64,000 bases of DNA, taken from positions 1-64,000 of the forward strand of contig CAWDTK010000030.1 in NCBI GenBank assembly GCA_963805255.1, given 5' to 3'. Below, one piece after another: positions 19,421-28,496 of this stretch. Both the position numbers and the translations under genes were made by a program. The stretch's first letter is position 1. Every line of letters begins with the position of its first letter. A model generated the notes under the pieces. It made no database searches. It worked only from the letters and a program-made list of their open reading frames with translations, and was not told the DNA's origin. The DNA comes from Bog-532 sp963805255 (lineage in GTDB: Bacteria > Actinomycetota > Actinomycetes > Streptosporangiales > Streptosporangiaceae).

Positions 19421-19856
19421 CACAGCCAGCCAGCCCCTCGATCGAGACCAGGCTTCAGGCCGCCCTGCTCCGGCTTCAGGCCGGCGGCCTGAGCACACCG
19501 ACAGCAAGCTCACCGTGAAGAACCTGTGCGCCGAAGCCCAGGTGCCGCGGGCCAGCTTCTACCGGTCCGCCCGCGCTGCGGAGTTCCAGCAGATACTCAA
19601 CGACCCCGGCCAGCAACCCCAGGCTGAACAACTGCGCCGCCAGGCCAGCCAGCTCAAAGCCGCTGACAAGGAGCAGCGCAGCCAGCACGCCACCGACCTG
19701 CGCGAGGCGCGCGAGCAGGTCAAAATCTACGCCAACCACATCCAGGTACTCACCTTGCGACTGGCTCAGCTCGCCGACGAGTACGCCCAGCTGCTCGCCC
19801 GCGCCGACCGCGACGCGGGGATCACCCGCCTTCCCGCATCCCGCCAGCCGACCTGA
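19417..19856 (+). pseudogene. TnpC-like small DNA-binding/coiled-coil protein, frameshifted
   Basis: It begins at ATG 19417 (ATGA overlap): IETRLQAALLRLQAGGLS. The frame breaks near 19500, and the continuation reads KLTVKNLCAEAQVPRASFYRS, a helix-turn-helix like those of TetR-type and DUF6262-type proteins. A long Gln/Leu/Glu coiled coil (QLRRQASQLKAADKEQR to ARADRD) follows. The architecture fits the small third protein of Tn554-like cassettes, thought to influence orientation or efficiency. A GTG at 19515 could give a shorter, intact 113-aa product. Confidence 0.7.
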
Positions 19857-19911
19857 CAACCTGAGGTGTCCCGGACCGATACAGACGCCCCGCCCGCGGA
19901 CCCCCTGCCGG

Positions 19912-19988
19912 TGAGACACTCCCTGCCCCGAGCGAGCCACCGTCGTGAGACACCGGCCGCGTGGACACGCACGGCTGATCGCATAACG
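19912..19988 (-). promoter_or_regulatory. Right-end recombinase site candidates
   Basis: TGAGACAC occurs at 19912 and 19946, and GATCGCATAA at 19977-19986. These are reverse complements of the left-end motifs TGTCTCA and TTATGCGATC, but with wider spacing. They form the inverted terminus of the cassette. Confidence 0.5.
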
Positions 19989-21262
19989 CTGATGTTGTTC
20001 GTGGGCCACACGCTGGTGTCCTCGGTGAACAGCAGCACGTCGCTGCGGCGGTCGCGGCAAAATTCGAGCAGCTCGCGGCCTGGCTTCTGCTTCGTGCTGT
20101 TCTTCGGGCCGGGGACGCGGGGCACGCTGGCCAGGCCCGCGAGGACGGCGTGCCGGAACTCGTGCTCCAGCGGTTTCCGCGCATCGGCGGGGATGGCGTC
20201 CAGGCCCTGCTCGCGGGTGGCGTGCCAGGCACAGATCAGGCCGCGCAGCGCCCGCTGCGCCTGCACCGGCCAGACCGCGCCCGGGTAGCTCTCGGCACAG
20301 TCCTCGTAGTCCCTGAGCAGGTGAGACAGGCACGCCTGGTTCCCGGCGATGTGCTCCCACCGGGGGTGGAAGTAGTTCTGGTACCGGTCGGAGACCACGA
20401 TCCCGGCGAATTCCGGCAGGATCCCGGCGTCCTGCATCGAGTCCAGGCTCCGGGCACCCAGCCAGAACGCGGAGTACCGCTCGGTGAAGGCGCCGTGGAC
20501 GTATTTCTTCTCCCCGGCCGGCCCAGACCGCAGCGTCGTCTCGTCGAACCCCGCCACGCCCGCGGCGGTGATCAGGGCGCGGATCAGCGCCACCACCTCC
20601 GCGGCCAGGGACGCCGCCTTCGCCAGGCACGAGTGGATGAACCCCTCTGACACGGCGGCGCCGGCCACGTCGGCGATCAGCTGCCGGCACCGCTCCACCG
20701 GAACGTGCTGAAAAACCACCAGGTACACGGCCAGCGCCCGGAGCCTGGGGCCGATCGACAGCGCGGAATCCGGCACGCCCGCCGGGCGCGGCGCGACGTG
20801 CGCCTTCCCGCAGGCGCACCTCCCGCCGTGCAGGTCGTGCTGCACCCGCTCCGCCGCCGCGGCCGGGATCTCCTCCTGCTGAAACGAGCGGGTAACCCCC
20901 AGGTCAGCGGCCTCCGAAAGATCAAGGCCGCAGGAGCAGGCACCCTCCGGATAGTGGTCCTCGGTCCGGTCCGGGACCTCCCAGCTCATGGACGCCCCCG
21001 GGCTGCCCGGCTGCTTCCCCCGCTTCCGCTTCTTCGCCTCCGCCCGCTCCGCGGCCCGCCGCTGCTTCCGGGGCGGCTTCTTCCCGGGCAGGTCATCCGA
21101 GCTCGGCGGCATCGAGGAGTTCCCGCTGTTCCGCGACCCCGACCGCTCCGCCGCGGCCAGCTGCTCCCGCAGGTCAGCGACCACCGCCTCCAGCACCGAA
21201 ATCCGCTCCGCCTGCTCCCGGATCAGCGCATCACGCGGATCCTCGGGCGGCACATCGGTCAC
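19989..21262 (-). pseudogene. IS66-B transposase, N-terminal and central part
   Basis: From ATG 21262 the protein shows the IS66 coiled coil (ISVLEAVVADLREQLAAAE), the NSGNSSMPPSSDDLPGKKP linker, the Cys-rich zinc segment (CSCGLDLSEAAD ... GGRCACGKAH) and the DDE core: GFDETTLR, VVSDRYQNYF and the final WPTNNIS. The catalytic Glu region (SERGVRP) lies across the cassette at 13945. The protein is therefore cut just before its C-terminal motif. Confidence 0.92.
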
Positions 21263-21471
21263 AGCCCCGGATCATCCCCGAAACCACGCTCAGCCACCAC
21301 GGCAACACCACGCCCGCCGCCAAAACGTAACCGTCGATCACGCACCGCAGCAGCAAGCCCAAGGACCTGAACGTTTACTTCAGAGTTGACCCCCACCCAC
21401 ACACAGGTGAAGGTCACGCACTGAGGGTTATGCGAAACCCCAACTAATCCCGCTCCGGAACTTTGCGCTAA

Positions 21472-23256
21472 CCCTGGCTTTTCATCCGGATGTTCAGCTG
21501 ACCGGCGCGTTGACCGTAAAAGGTGCTCCTGAACTGGGACGATAAGAGTGCTGAAGCCCTTATCAGCGCTAGTTCGAGGAGCACCTCAAAAGTGAACCTT
21601 ACCGGGTGGTCGAAGAGCCTGGAAGTCACCGCCGATGGCGAGGGCGTCGTGTCGCATGCCGGGCTGGCCCTGCTGCGCCTGCTAGCCGACAAGACCGGGC
21701 TGACCGGGGGGCTGTCGCGGGCGCTGGCCTCGCCGCGGCTGCTGATCCACGACCGCGGCCGGGTGACGGCGGACCTGGCCTGCGCGATCGCCGACGGCAG
21801 CGAGGTGATCAGCGACTTCCGGGTGCTGGGCGACCAGAAAGAGCTGTTCGGTCTGGTCGCCTCGGTGCCGACTACGTGGCGGACGCTCGATGAGATCGCC
21901 GCGGGCGGCCCGCGGGCCCTGACCCGGATCACCAGGGCGGTGAACGGCGCCCGCCGCCAGGCCTGGGCCGCCGTTGAAGCCCGGCACGGCGCCCTGCCCG
22001 GCGTGCGGGTCGCGGATAAGGTCCTGCAGGGCGTGACCTGCATCCGGCTGGACGCCACGGTCACCCCGGCGCATTCCGATAAGGAACTGGCGGAACCGAA
22101 TTTCAAGGGTTTCGGGCATCACCCTTTGCTCGGGTACTGCGACAACACCGGTGAGCCGCTGGCCGGGATGATGCGCCGCGGCAGCGCCGGGTCAAATACC
22201 ACCGCCGATCACCTGCAGGTGCTCGGTGACGCGATCGCCGCGCTGCCGCCGAAGTTCCGGCGGCGGCTGATGGTCACTGCGGATGGGGCCGGGGCCAGCC
22301 ACGGGCTGATCACCCGCCTCGATCAGCTGGCGTCCCGGCCCGGGTACCAGCTGACCTACTCCGTCGGCTGGGAACTGGGCGGCCGTGAGCGGGCCGCGAT
22401 CCGGCTGGTCCCGCAGGAGGCCTGGCAGATCGCGATCGATCAGCGCGGCCAGGTGCGCGAGCGCCGTGCGCCTGGCGCCTGCGCGGACCGGTCTTGCGGG
22501 CATACGCGGTGCTGGATCGAAGAAGCCCACGTCACCGAGCTGACCGGGCTGCTGCGCGAAGGCCCTCACGGGGACCAGCTGGACGGCTGGCCGGCCAGCA
22601 TGCGCGTCTTTGCCCGCCGGGAGCGGCCGCACCCCGGCGCCCAGCTGAGCCTGTTCGAGAACCAGGACGGCTGGCGTTACTCCCTGTGGGTCTCGAACGT
22701 GCCCGCCGGGCTGCGCGGCTGGCGGGCCCAGCTGGGCTATATCGACGCTGCGCACCGGGTGCACGCCAGGGTTGAGGACGGCATCCGTACCGGGAAGGAC
22801 TGCGGGATCGGCCGGTTCCCCTCGCACGATTTCGCGATGAATTCCGGGTGGCTGGCCGCCGCCTTGATCGCCGCGGCCTTGCTGTCCTGGCTGCGGCTGC
22901 TCGCCCTGGACGGCGACCTGGCCAAAGCAGAACCAAAGACTTTGCGTTACCGGATCCTGCATGCCGCCGGGAAGCTCGTCCGCGGCGGCCGCCGCCGGCG
23001 GCTGAAAATCCCCGCCACCTGGCCCTGGGCAGAGGCCATCGCCACCGCCTGGGCCCGGATCACCGCCCTGCCACACGCACCCTGACCAGCGAAAGCTATC
23101 CCTGCGATACGGAAGGAGTCCCCCCGGGGCCTGTGGAACCCCCGGCCACCGGCCCGCCAGCCGGGCCACCGTCATACCCCGACCGTAAAATCACGAACTG
23201 TTCAGCGGTTCAGCCGCGATCCCAGGCCAGCCCTCCGCCCGCATGAATCATCAGGG
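21472..23256 (+). mobile_element. IS1380-family element, copy 1
   Basis: Inverted ends are CCCTG...TTCAT at 21472 and the complementary ATGAATCATCAGGG ending at 23256. The flanks are CTAA at the left and CTAG at the right (23257-23260), close to the 4-bp duplication of IS1380. The right CTAG is shared with the next copy. Confidence 0.75.
21592..23085 (+). CDS. IS1380-family transposase, copy 1
   Basis: A 497-aa DDE transposase. The start GTG 21592 (VNLTGW) was chosen to match the start of the second copy; the frame is open further upstream. IS1380 hallmarks are VRVADKVLQGVTCIRLDAT, SDKELAEPNFKGFGHHP, LMVTADGAGASHG, YSVGWELG and the C-terminal GIGRFPSHDFAMNSGW. The hydrophobic segment LAAALIAAALLSWLRLLALD near the C-terminus is normal for the family. 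It is about three-quarters identical by eye to the copy at 23383. It is apparently intact. Confidence 0.93.
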   Translation: MNLTGWSKSLEVTADGEGVVSHAGLALLRLLADKTGLTGGLSRALASPRLLIHDRGRVTADLACAIADGSEVISDFRVLGDQKELFGLVASVPTTWRTLDEIAAGGPRALTRITRAVNGARRQAWAAVEARHGALPGVRVADKVLQGVTCIRLDATVTPAHSDKELAEPNFKGFGHHPLLGYCDNTGEPLAGMMRRGSAGSNTTADHLQVLGDAIAALPPKFRRRLMVTADGAGASHGLITRLDQLASRPGYQLTYSVGWELGGRERAAIRLVPQEAWQIAIDQRGQVRERRAPGACADRSCGHTRCWIEEAHVTELTGLLREGPHGDQLDGWPASMRVFARRERPHPGAQLSLFENQDGWRYSLWVSNVPAGLRGWRAQLGYIDAAHRVHARVEDGIRTGKDCGIGRFPSHDFAMNSGWLAAALIAAALLSWLRLLALDGDLAKAEPKTLRYRILHAAGKLVRGGRRRRLKIPATWPWAEAIATAWARITALPHAP

Positions 23257-23260
23257 CTAG

Positions 23261-25031
23261 CCCTGTCTTTTCACCGAGCCGTGTGGGCTGACTGGCGCGC
23301 CTGAATGGAAAAGTGCTCCTGAACTGGGACGATTAGGGGTGTTTGGGTCCTTATCGCGCCGGGTTCGAGGAGCACTTTCTACGTGAACGGTACAGGGTGG
23401 TCGCGGGGTCTGGAAGTCACTGGCGGCGGTACGGGGATCGTGTCGCATGCGGGCCTGGTTCTGCTGCGGCAGCTGGCGGACCGGACGGGGCTGACGGCGG
23501 GGCTGTCGCGGGCGCTGCCGTCGCCGCTGTGGGGGCATGACCGGGGCCGGGTCGTCAGCGATCTGGCGTGCGCGATCGCGGACGGCGCCCGGGTGATCAG
23601 TGATTTCCGGGTGATGGGCGATCAGCGGGAGCTGTTCGGCCTGGTGGCGTCGGTGCCGACGGCGTGGCGGGCGCTGAAGGAGATCGCCGGCGCCGGCGAC
23701 CGCGCGCAGCGCAAGCTCGCCGCCGCGGTGAACAAGGCGCGGCGGCACGCGTGGGCGCAGGCCGGCACGCTGCCGCCGGTGCGGGTCGCGGACAAGACGC
23801 TGGAGGGGGTGACGTGTATCCGGCTGGACGCGACCGTGGTGCCCGCGCACTCGGATAAGGAGCTGGCGGAGCCCAATTTCAAGGGATTCGGCCATCACCC
23901 GCTGGTCGCCGAATGCGACAACGTGCGGGAGCCGCTGGCGTGGATGCTGCGCCCCGGCTCGGCCGGGTCGAATACCGCCGCTGATCACCTGCAGATCCTG
24001 GGCGAGGCGATCGCCGCGCTGCCGCCGGCGTTCCGCCGGAAGCTGATGATCACCTGCGACGGGGCCGGCGCCAGCCACGCCCTGATCAGGGAGCTGGACA
24101 AGCTGGCGGCCCGCCCCGGGTACCAGGTGATCTACTCCGTGGGCTGGGAGCTGGGCAAGCGGGAAAAGGCCGCGCTGGCCCAGGTCCCCGAGGACGCCTG
24201 GGAAGCCGCCGTGGACGCGCACGGGAAAGTCCGCGAGCGCCGCGCGGACGATGCCTGCGGTAATCTCCGGTGCGCGCACCGGGCCTGCTGGATCGAGGAA
24301 GCCCACGTCATCGAGCTGACCGGGCTGCTGCGCGAAGGGCCGGCCGGGGACCAGCTCAAGGGCTGGCCCAAGGCGATGCGGATCTTCGCCCGCCGGGAAC
24401 GCCCGCACCCGGGCGCGCAGCTGACCCTGTTCGAGGCAGAGGACGGCTGGCGGTACTGCCTGTGGGTAACGAACCGGCCCGCCACCACGCGTGGCTGGCT
24501 GGGCCAGTGCGCCTACATCGACGCGGCGCACCGGGTCCACGCCCGGGTGGAGGACGTGATCCGCACCGGCAAGGACACCGGGCTGGGCCATTTCCCGTCG
24601 CATGACTACAAGGTCAACCAGGCGTGGCTGACCGCCTCCATGATCGCCTGCATCCTGCTGGCCTGGCTGAAGCTGCTGGCCCTGGACCGCGACCTGGCGA
24701 AAGCCGAGCCGAAAACGCTCCGCTACCGGATCCTGCACGCCGCCGGCCGCCTCGTGCACGGCGGGCGGCGAAGATGCCTGAAAATCGCCGCGACCTGGCC
24801 CTGGGCCGACGCCATAACCGCCGCCTGGCAGCGCATCCAGGCGATCCCGCAAGGCCCCTGACCAGTGCTAACCCATCCCTGCGAGCAAGGAAGGAGAACC
24901 CGGGGCCGTGGAACCCCGGCCACCCGGCCCGCCAGCCGGGCCACCGTCATACACCGAAGCTAAAATCCCAGCCCAGAACACGGTCCGCACGCCGCTCAGC
25001 GGCAGCCATCAACCCCGATGAAAGATCAGGG
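23261..25031 (+). mobile_element. IS1380-family element, copy 2
   Basis: Inverted ends are CCCTGTCTTTTCA (from 23261) and TGAAAGATCAGGG (to 25031), flanked by the perfect 4-bp duplication CTAG at 23257-23260 and 25032-25035. It is in the same orientation as copy 1 and abuts it. The palindrome CAGGGCTAGCCCTG (23252-23265) marks the junction. Confidence 0.85.
23383..24861 (+). CDS. IS1380-family transposase, copy 2
   Basis: A 492-aa DDE transposase starting at GTG 23383. It has the same motifs as its upstream neighbour: VRVADKTLEGVTCIRLDAT, SDKELAEPNFKGFGHHP, LMITCDGAGASHA, YSVGWELG and GLGHFPSHDYKVNQAW. Differences are spread along the length, so the two copies diverged before they came together and are not a recent duplication. 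It is apparently intact. Confidence 0.93.
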   Translation: MNGTGWSRGLEVTGGGTGIVSHAGLVLLRQLADRTGLTAGLSRALPSPLWGHDRGRVVSDLACAIADGARVISDFRVMGDQRELFGLVASVPTAWRALKEIAGAGDRAQRKLAAAVNKARRHAWAQAGTLPPVRVADKTLEGVTCIRLDATVVPAHSDKELAEPNFKGFGHHPLVAECDNVREPLAWMLRPGSAGSNTAADHLQILGEAIAALPPAFRRKLMITCDGAGASHALIRELDKLAARPGYQVIYSVGWELGKREKAALAQVPEDAWEAAVDAHGKVRERRADDACGNLRCAHRACWIEEAHVIELTGLLREGPAGDQLKGWPKAMRIFARRERPHPGAQLTLFEAEDGWRYCLWVTNRPATTRGWLGQCAYIDAAHRVHARVEDVIRTGKDTGLGHFPSHDYKVNQAWLTASMIACILLAWLKLLALDRDLAKAEPKTLRYRILHAAGRLVHGGRRRCLKIAATWPWADAITAAWQRIQAIPQGP

Positions 25032-25035
25032 CTAG

Positions 25036-25190
25036 AGCCCTGCCAGCCGCGGCCGTGGCGGGTCAGATGACCGACAGCGAGGGCTAGGATCACAGACAGT
25101 CCCGAGCAATCGTTGAACAGGCGCGATTTCACTCGCGGACGCGCCGGGCGGATAATGGTCTGTGTGACACACTTACATTCGCGACAGGCG
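25036..25190 (+). pseudogene. Relic of an IS3 OrfB
   Basis: Immediately after the CTAG flank, LEPCQPRPWRVR matches the orfB of the IS3 element at 12930. Degraded similarity continues through a RDFT...AGR segment to a THLHS-like remnant of GDITYI. Stops and indels are scattered through it. No ends are preserved. Confidence 0.65.
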
Positions 25191-25439
25191 GACGGCAGGG
25201 CCAAACGTGGCCACCTGCCGCGATCCGGTCACCAAGGAAGCATGGAACGCAGTTCCCTCGGACTGGCGAAGGACAGAATCAGGCCATGGTTTCCTCGATG
25301 GCGTGCACGTTCTTCCCGCGGAATAGCCCACGACGGGTGAGATGCGAAGCGCTGCGAGGGCCGCGGGCCGCACCGGAATCCAGCCGTCCAGGCTAAATGG
25401 TCATCCCGGTAACTGTGTCGCGGATATGGTGGCCTGTGT
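25191..25439. other. Unassigned gap between IS relics
   Basis: No intact gene, RNA or clear repeat was seen. One frame may carry further decayed transposase sequence. Confidence 0.4.
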
Positions 25440-25764
25440 AAACTATTCCCCGGAGCGGCTGCGGGCATGCTGGCTTAGCGCAACCGCGGCGGTCGATCTG
25501 TCCTGCTTTCGCTGCTGATGAGGATAACCTATACCTGGATCTACGCGCCAGCCGAAAGGCGAGCTAGCCCGTGCCGGGATCATCCTGCGCACCGGCCGTG
25601 AGCTGCGGGAAACTCCCGCGGCGCACGAAGAGCACAGGACCACGAAGATCACCGGGATGCGGTCCTCCATCGACGAGCGGTCGGCCGCGGAGCGGCGGGA
25701 AACCGCACGAGGTACCCGGCCACTGGGAAGGTGGACCTGTGTCCATCGGCAAGGCAGGCAGATC
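25440..25764 (+). pseudogene. IS30-family transposase, degenerate 5' part
   Basis: Fragments in shifting frames resemble IS30 transposases: NYSPERLRACW, a TWIYA/PKGELARAGIILRTGR segment, ITGMRSSIDERSAAERR and PHEVPGHWEGGPVSIGKAGRS. At least two indels break the frame. It stops at the IS66 copy 2 boundary, and the missing C-terminus continues at 28497. Confidence 0.75.
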
Positions 25765-25791
25765 GTAAGAATTCGGTGATCCCGTGGGCTG

Positions 25792-26700
25792 TTACTGAGC
25801 GGGCGGGGTGGTGAGGATCTGCCGCCAGCGCCGGTGCAGCGGGTAGAGGTAGATGTCCTTGACCGGCAGGGCGTGTTCATGGCGGCGGTCGAGCTTGCCC
25901 CTGCCCTTGGTCTGGCCAATGCGGGTCCAGTTGGCGGCGCGGTAGCTGGCGCCGGTGAACCGGCCGGCCTCGACGAAGGTCTCGGCCAGGACCGGGGCGT
26001 AGCCGTAGCGGGCCCGCCAGTCGGCGGGCAGCCGGCGGGTGACGGCGGCGAGCAGCGAGGAGGCGAGGTTGGGGACCGCCAGGTCGGGGCGGATGAGGAA
26101 CCGGGCGTTGCCGCAGATCAGGTTCAGGTTGGCGCGGCGGGTGGCGGGGTCCCAGCCGATCCAGTCGTCGCGGGGGGCGCATTTCCAGGCGCTGGCGGCG
26201 AAGGCGAAGGCGGCGATCGGGCCGGCGGCGGGGGCGGCGGCGAGGTAGCGGATCTGGGCGCCGGCCAGCGGGGTGTAGCCGAGGTAGTGGTGGTCGCGGA
26301 TGAGCTGGTTCCACTGCCGGGAGGCCTGGCGGCTGTCGACGACGCTGATGGTGACCGGGCCGAGATCGGCCAAGGTGGCGGCGGGGTGCGCCGGCAGCGG
26401 CAGGGCGAGCTGGCCGGGGTGCCCGTGCCGGGGGTGGCGTCCGTTGCCGTTGCCGTTGCGCGGCGGCGGCAGGGTGATCAGGCCGTCGGCGGCCATCCGG
26501 CCCAGGGCGACGCGGGCGGTCATGTCCTTGCGCCGCCCGCCGGGGGTCTGCCAGCCGAGCGCGTCGCAGATCGCGTCGGCGATCGCGCGGCGGGTCGGCA
26601 GCGTCGCCGCCAGGGAGCGGATCTCCTCCAGCTCGGCGAGGGTGAAGTCCCTGCCGCAGTAGCGGGCCGGGTACTGGCCGGGCGTGCCGGTCACGGTCAC
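25792..26700 (-). CDS. DUF4338 (DruA-like) protein of IS66 element, intact copy
   Basis: A 302-aa protein starting at GTG 26700, in a GTGA overlap with the tnpC stop. The N-terminal 110 residues contain a winged-helix-like region (LPTRRAIADAICDALGWQ ... RVALGRMAADGLITLPPP). The C-terminal DUF4338 domain includes WNQLIRDHHYLGYTPLAGA, IAAFAFAASAWKCAPRDDW, NGNARF-like NLICGNARFLI, YAPVLAETFVEAGRFTGASY and RRHEHALPVKDIYLYPL. The family is known from Druantia DruA, but here it is an integral IS gene replacing the usual tnpA/tnpB. I infer an accessory role in target or end recognition, or in transposase regulation. Confidence 0.88.
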   Translation of the reverse strand: MTVTGTPGQYPARYCGRDFTLAELEEIRSLAATLPTRRAIADAICDALGWQTPGGRRKDMTARVALGRMAADGLITLPPPRNGNGNGRHPRHGHPGQLALPLPAHPAATLADLGPVTISVVDSRQASRQWNQLIRDHHYLGYTPLAGAQIRYLAAAPAAGPIAAFAFAASAWKCAPRDDWIGWDPATRRANLNLICGNARFLIRPDLAVPNLASSLLAAVTRRLPADWRARYGYAPVLAETFVEAGRFTGASYRAANWTRIGQTKGRGKLDRRHEHALPVKDIYLYPLHRRWRQILTTPPAQ

Positions 26701-28382
26701 GGCGGCTGGTCCTTCCTGCCGTCTGGCTCGCCGGGCTGGCCGGTCAGGGTGATGTTCCAGGGCAGCAGGGCTTCCAGGGCCTGCCCAGCCGGCGGCTTGC
26801 CGCCGTTTGCGGCGCAGGCCTGCAGGTAGGCGTCCAGGTAGGCGCGGGGGTTGTGCCCGGTGATCCGGGCGGTGCCCAGGACGGTCCAGGCGTGGCCGGC
26901 CAGGTCAGCGGACCATTCCGCGCCGGAGCCGTTGTAGTTCTTGCGGCCCACGACCGGGGTGCGGATCGCCCGCTCGGCGGTGTTGTTATCCAGCGGCAGG
27001 TCCGGGAAGTCCCGGTGGCGCACCAGCCCGCCCCATTCGCGGTCCAAGGTGGCCAGCGCCTTCGCCGCGGCCGGGTGCAGCAGGTCCGGGCGGCGACCCT
27101 GAATACGGCGGTAGGCGTCGATCTCCTCCAGCGCCGCATCGAACGCGGCGGCCGCCCGGGCGTGCTCGCCAGTGCCCCCGGGGGCGGCGGCCAGGGCGCG
27201 GTGCGCGGCGTATAGTGCGGCGAACCGGCCGGTCCAGGCATCAGCCCAGCTGCCCAGCTCCTTGCGGTGGGCGTCGCCGGCCCGGATGAACCGCCGCCGG
27301 ATATGGGCCCAGCACCAGAGGGAGGTGACGCCGTCCAGCTCGGAAAACGACCGGTACACCGAGTAGAAGTCCGAGCTGATGACCAGCGGCCTGCGGCCCT
27401 CCGGCAGCTGGCCGGCCTGCACGCCGTAATGGTCTTCGAGCACCTTCAGCGACCGCGACGCCGCGATCGTGTACACCACCGTGTCCGCGGCAGTGAACAC
27501 CCACAGCCACCAGCGGCTGCCTCCGTTATCGGCGGGCTGGCCGAATACCCGCCACGACGTCTCGTCCACGTGCGCGTGCCCGGCGGCGGCGTTTCGCGCG
27601 GCGATCGCGGCCGCCAGCGGCGCAAGCAGCTCCTCCAGCCGCCGGGCCACCCCGGCCAGCGTGCCCGGCGCCACCTCCAGGCCCTGCATCGCCAGCATCG
27701 CGATCACCCGGTTGAACGGCAGCCCGAGCGCGTACTTGGCGACAAGCAGGTTCACGCAGAACTCCGTCGTGAACAGGCCCCTGGGAATCAGCGTCGCCGG
27801 GCCGGGCGCGGTCCGCACCGCCGGCACCGGGCACTGGCAGCACCGGGCGTACTTGCGCCGCCGGTGCACCACCCGCCACACCCGGACCCGCCACGATACC
27901 TGCTCGCTGGCATCCTCCCCGAACAGCTCATAGGCCCGGCCGCACCGCGGGCAGCGCCGCTCGCCCTCCGGAATGTCATGGACCTGCTCCTCGGTCTCCA
28001 GGTGCTCATGCCGGCGCCGCCCATGCCCGGCCGATCCCGGCCGCTGACCCCGGCGCCGCCCGCCCGCAGCGCCGCCATCCCCTGCCGGGGCGTCATCCCC
28101 GCCGCCGGCGTCGGCGGCTTGCCCGCCCGCCTGCCGCTTACCGGCGCCGTCTTTCTCGCTGGAGGTGCCGAACAGCATCCGGCTCAGCGTCACCACCCGC
28201 TGCTTCAGCGCGGCCAGCTGCTCCTGCTGCGCGGCCACCGTCGCGGCCAGCGTGGCGTTCTCCGCCTCCAGCCGCACGTTCTCCCCGGCCAGCCGCGTGT
28301 TCTGTGCCTCCAGCAGCTCCGCCCGCTCACGCCAGAACGCCGCCTCATCAGCGGGCCGGGAACAAGTACGCGCAGCCATCAC
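26697..28382 (-). CDS. tnpC: IS66 TnpC transposase, intact
   Basis: A 561-aa IS66 transposase starting at ATG 28382. An N-terminal leucine-zipper-like coiled coil (ENVRLEAENATLAATVAAQQ to LSRMLFGTSSEK) is followed by a Gly-rich linker and a zinc-binding segment with CPRCGRAYELFG and ARCCQCP. The DDE core has HVDETSWRVF and SSDFYSVYRSF, and the C-terminal motif is NNTAERAIRTPVVGRKNYNGS. It is probably the functional source of transposase for both copies in the window. Confidence 0.95.
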   Translation of the reverse strand: MMAARTCSRPADEAAFWRERAELLEAQNTRLAGENVRLEAENATLAATVAAQQEQLAALKQRVVTLSRMLFGTSSEKDGAGKRQAGGQAADAGGGDDAPAGDGGAAGGRRRGQRPGSAGHGRRRHEHLETEEQVHDIPEGERRCPRCGRAYELFGEDASEQVSWRVRVWRVVHRRRKYARCCQCPVPAVRTAPGPATLIPRGLFTTEFCVNLLVAKYALGLPFNRVIAMLAMQGLEVAPGTLAGVARRLEELLAPLAAAIAARNAAAGHAHVDETSWRVFGQPADNGGSRWWLWVFTAADTVVYTIAASRSLKVLEDHYGVQAGQLPEGRRPLVISSDFYSVYRSFSELDGVTSLWCWAHIRRRFIRAGDAHRKELGSWADAWTGRFAALYAAHRALAAAPGGTGEHARAAAAFDAALEEIDAYRRIQGRRPDLLHPAAAKALATLDREWGGLVRHRDFPDLPLDNNTAERAIRTPVVGRKNYNGSGAEWSADLAGHAWTVLGTARITGHNPRAYLDAYLQACAANGGKPPAGQALEALLPWNITLTGQPGEPDGRKDQPP

Positions 28383-28496
28383 GCCAAGGCTGCACCACCA
28401 CCAGTCCCTGTGTCCAGCACCGCCGCACCCGCCCCGCCAGCGTGTCGCCTGCGCCGGCCAGCCACGCTCAGCCCACCGGAATCACCGAATACTTAC

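Larger units (their letters stand above)
13948..19988 (+). mobile_element. Tn554-like four-gene recombinase cassette
   Basis: Four genes are linked by 4-bp stop/start overlaps: three tyrosine-recombinase-like proteins and a small coiled-coil protein. This matches the tnpA-tnpB-tnpC logic of Tn554 and related recombinase trios. The cassette interrupts the IS66-B transposase between WPTNNIS and SERGVRPLK, with CTGAT at both junctions (13943-13947 and 19989-19993). The ends carry inverted motif sets (TTATGCG... and ...CGCATAA, plus TGTCTCA/TGAGACA). No cargo gene is present between the recombinases and the right end. Three of the four genes carry frameshifts. Confidence 0.85.
13686..21378 (-). 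mobile_element. Second IS66-family element (IS66-B), split by a recombinase cassette
   Basis: The outer ends are GTAAAC at 13686 and GTTTAC ending at 21378. They are flanked by a perfect 8-bp duplication TTCAGAGT (13678-13685 and 21379-21386). The element carries one IS66 transposase gene on the minus strand, broken by insertion of the 6-kb cassette at 13948-19988. Its transposase is clearly different from that of the DUF4338-carrying IS66 copies. Confidence 0.9.
25765..28496 (-). mobile_element. IS66-type element carrying a DUF4338 gene, copy 2 (intact)
   Basis: The ends are GTAAGAATTCGGTGATCCCG at 25765 and the complementary end at 28496. The flanks are GGCAGATC (25757-25764) and GGCAAATC (28497-28504), an 8-bp duplication with one mismatch. 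Collapsing them restores the IS30 reading GKAGRSAMGTLVERV. It is inverted relative to copy 1. Both genes read through without frameshift. Confidence 0.93.

Noticed and set aside
376..28496. The two inverted IS66 copies as ends of a 28-kb composite transposon
   Set aside because: Each copy has its own 8-bp target duplication (GATGCACC; GGCAGATC/GGCAAATC) and restores its own separate target gene, so they inserted independently.
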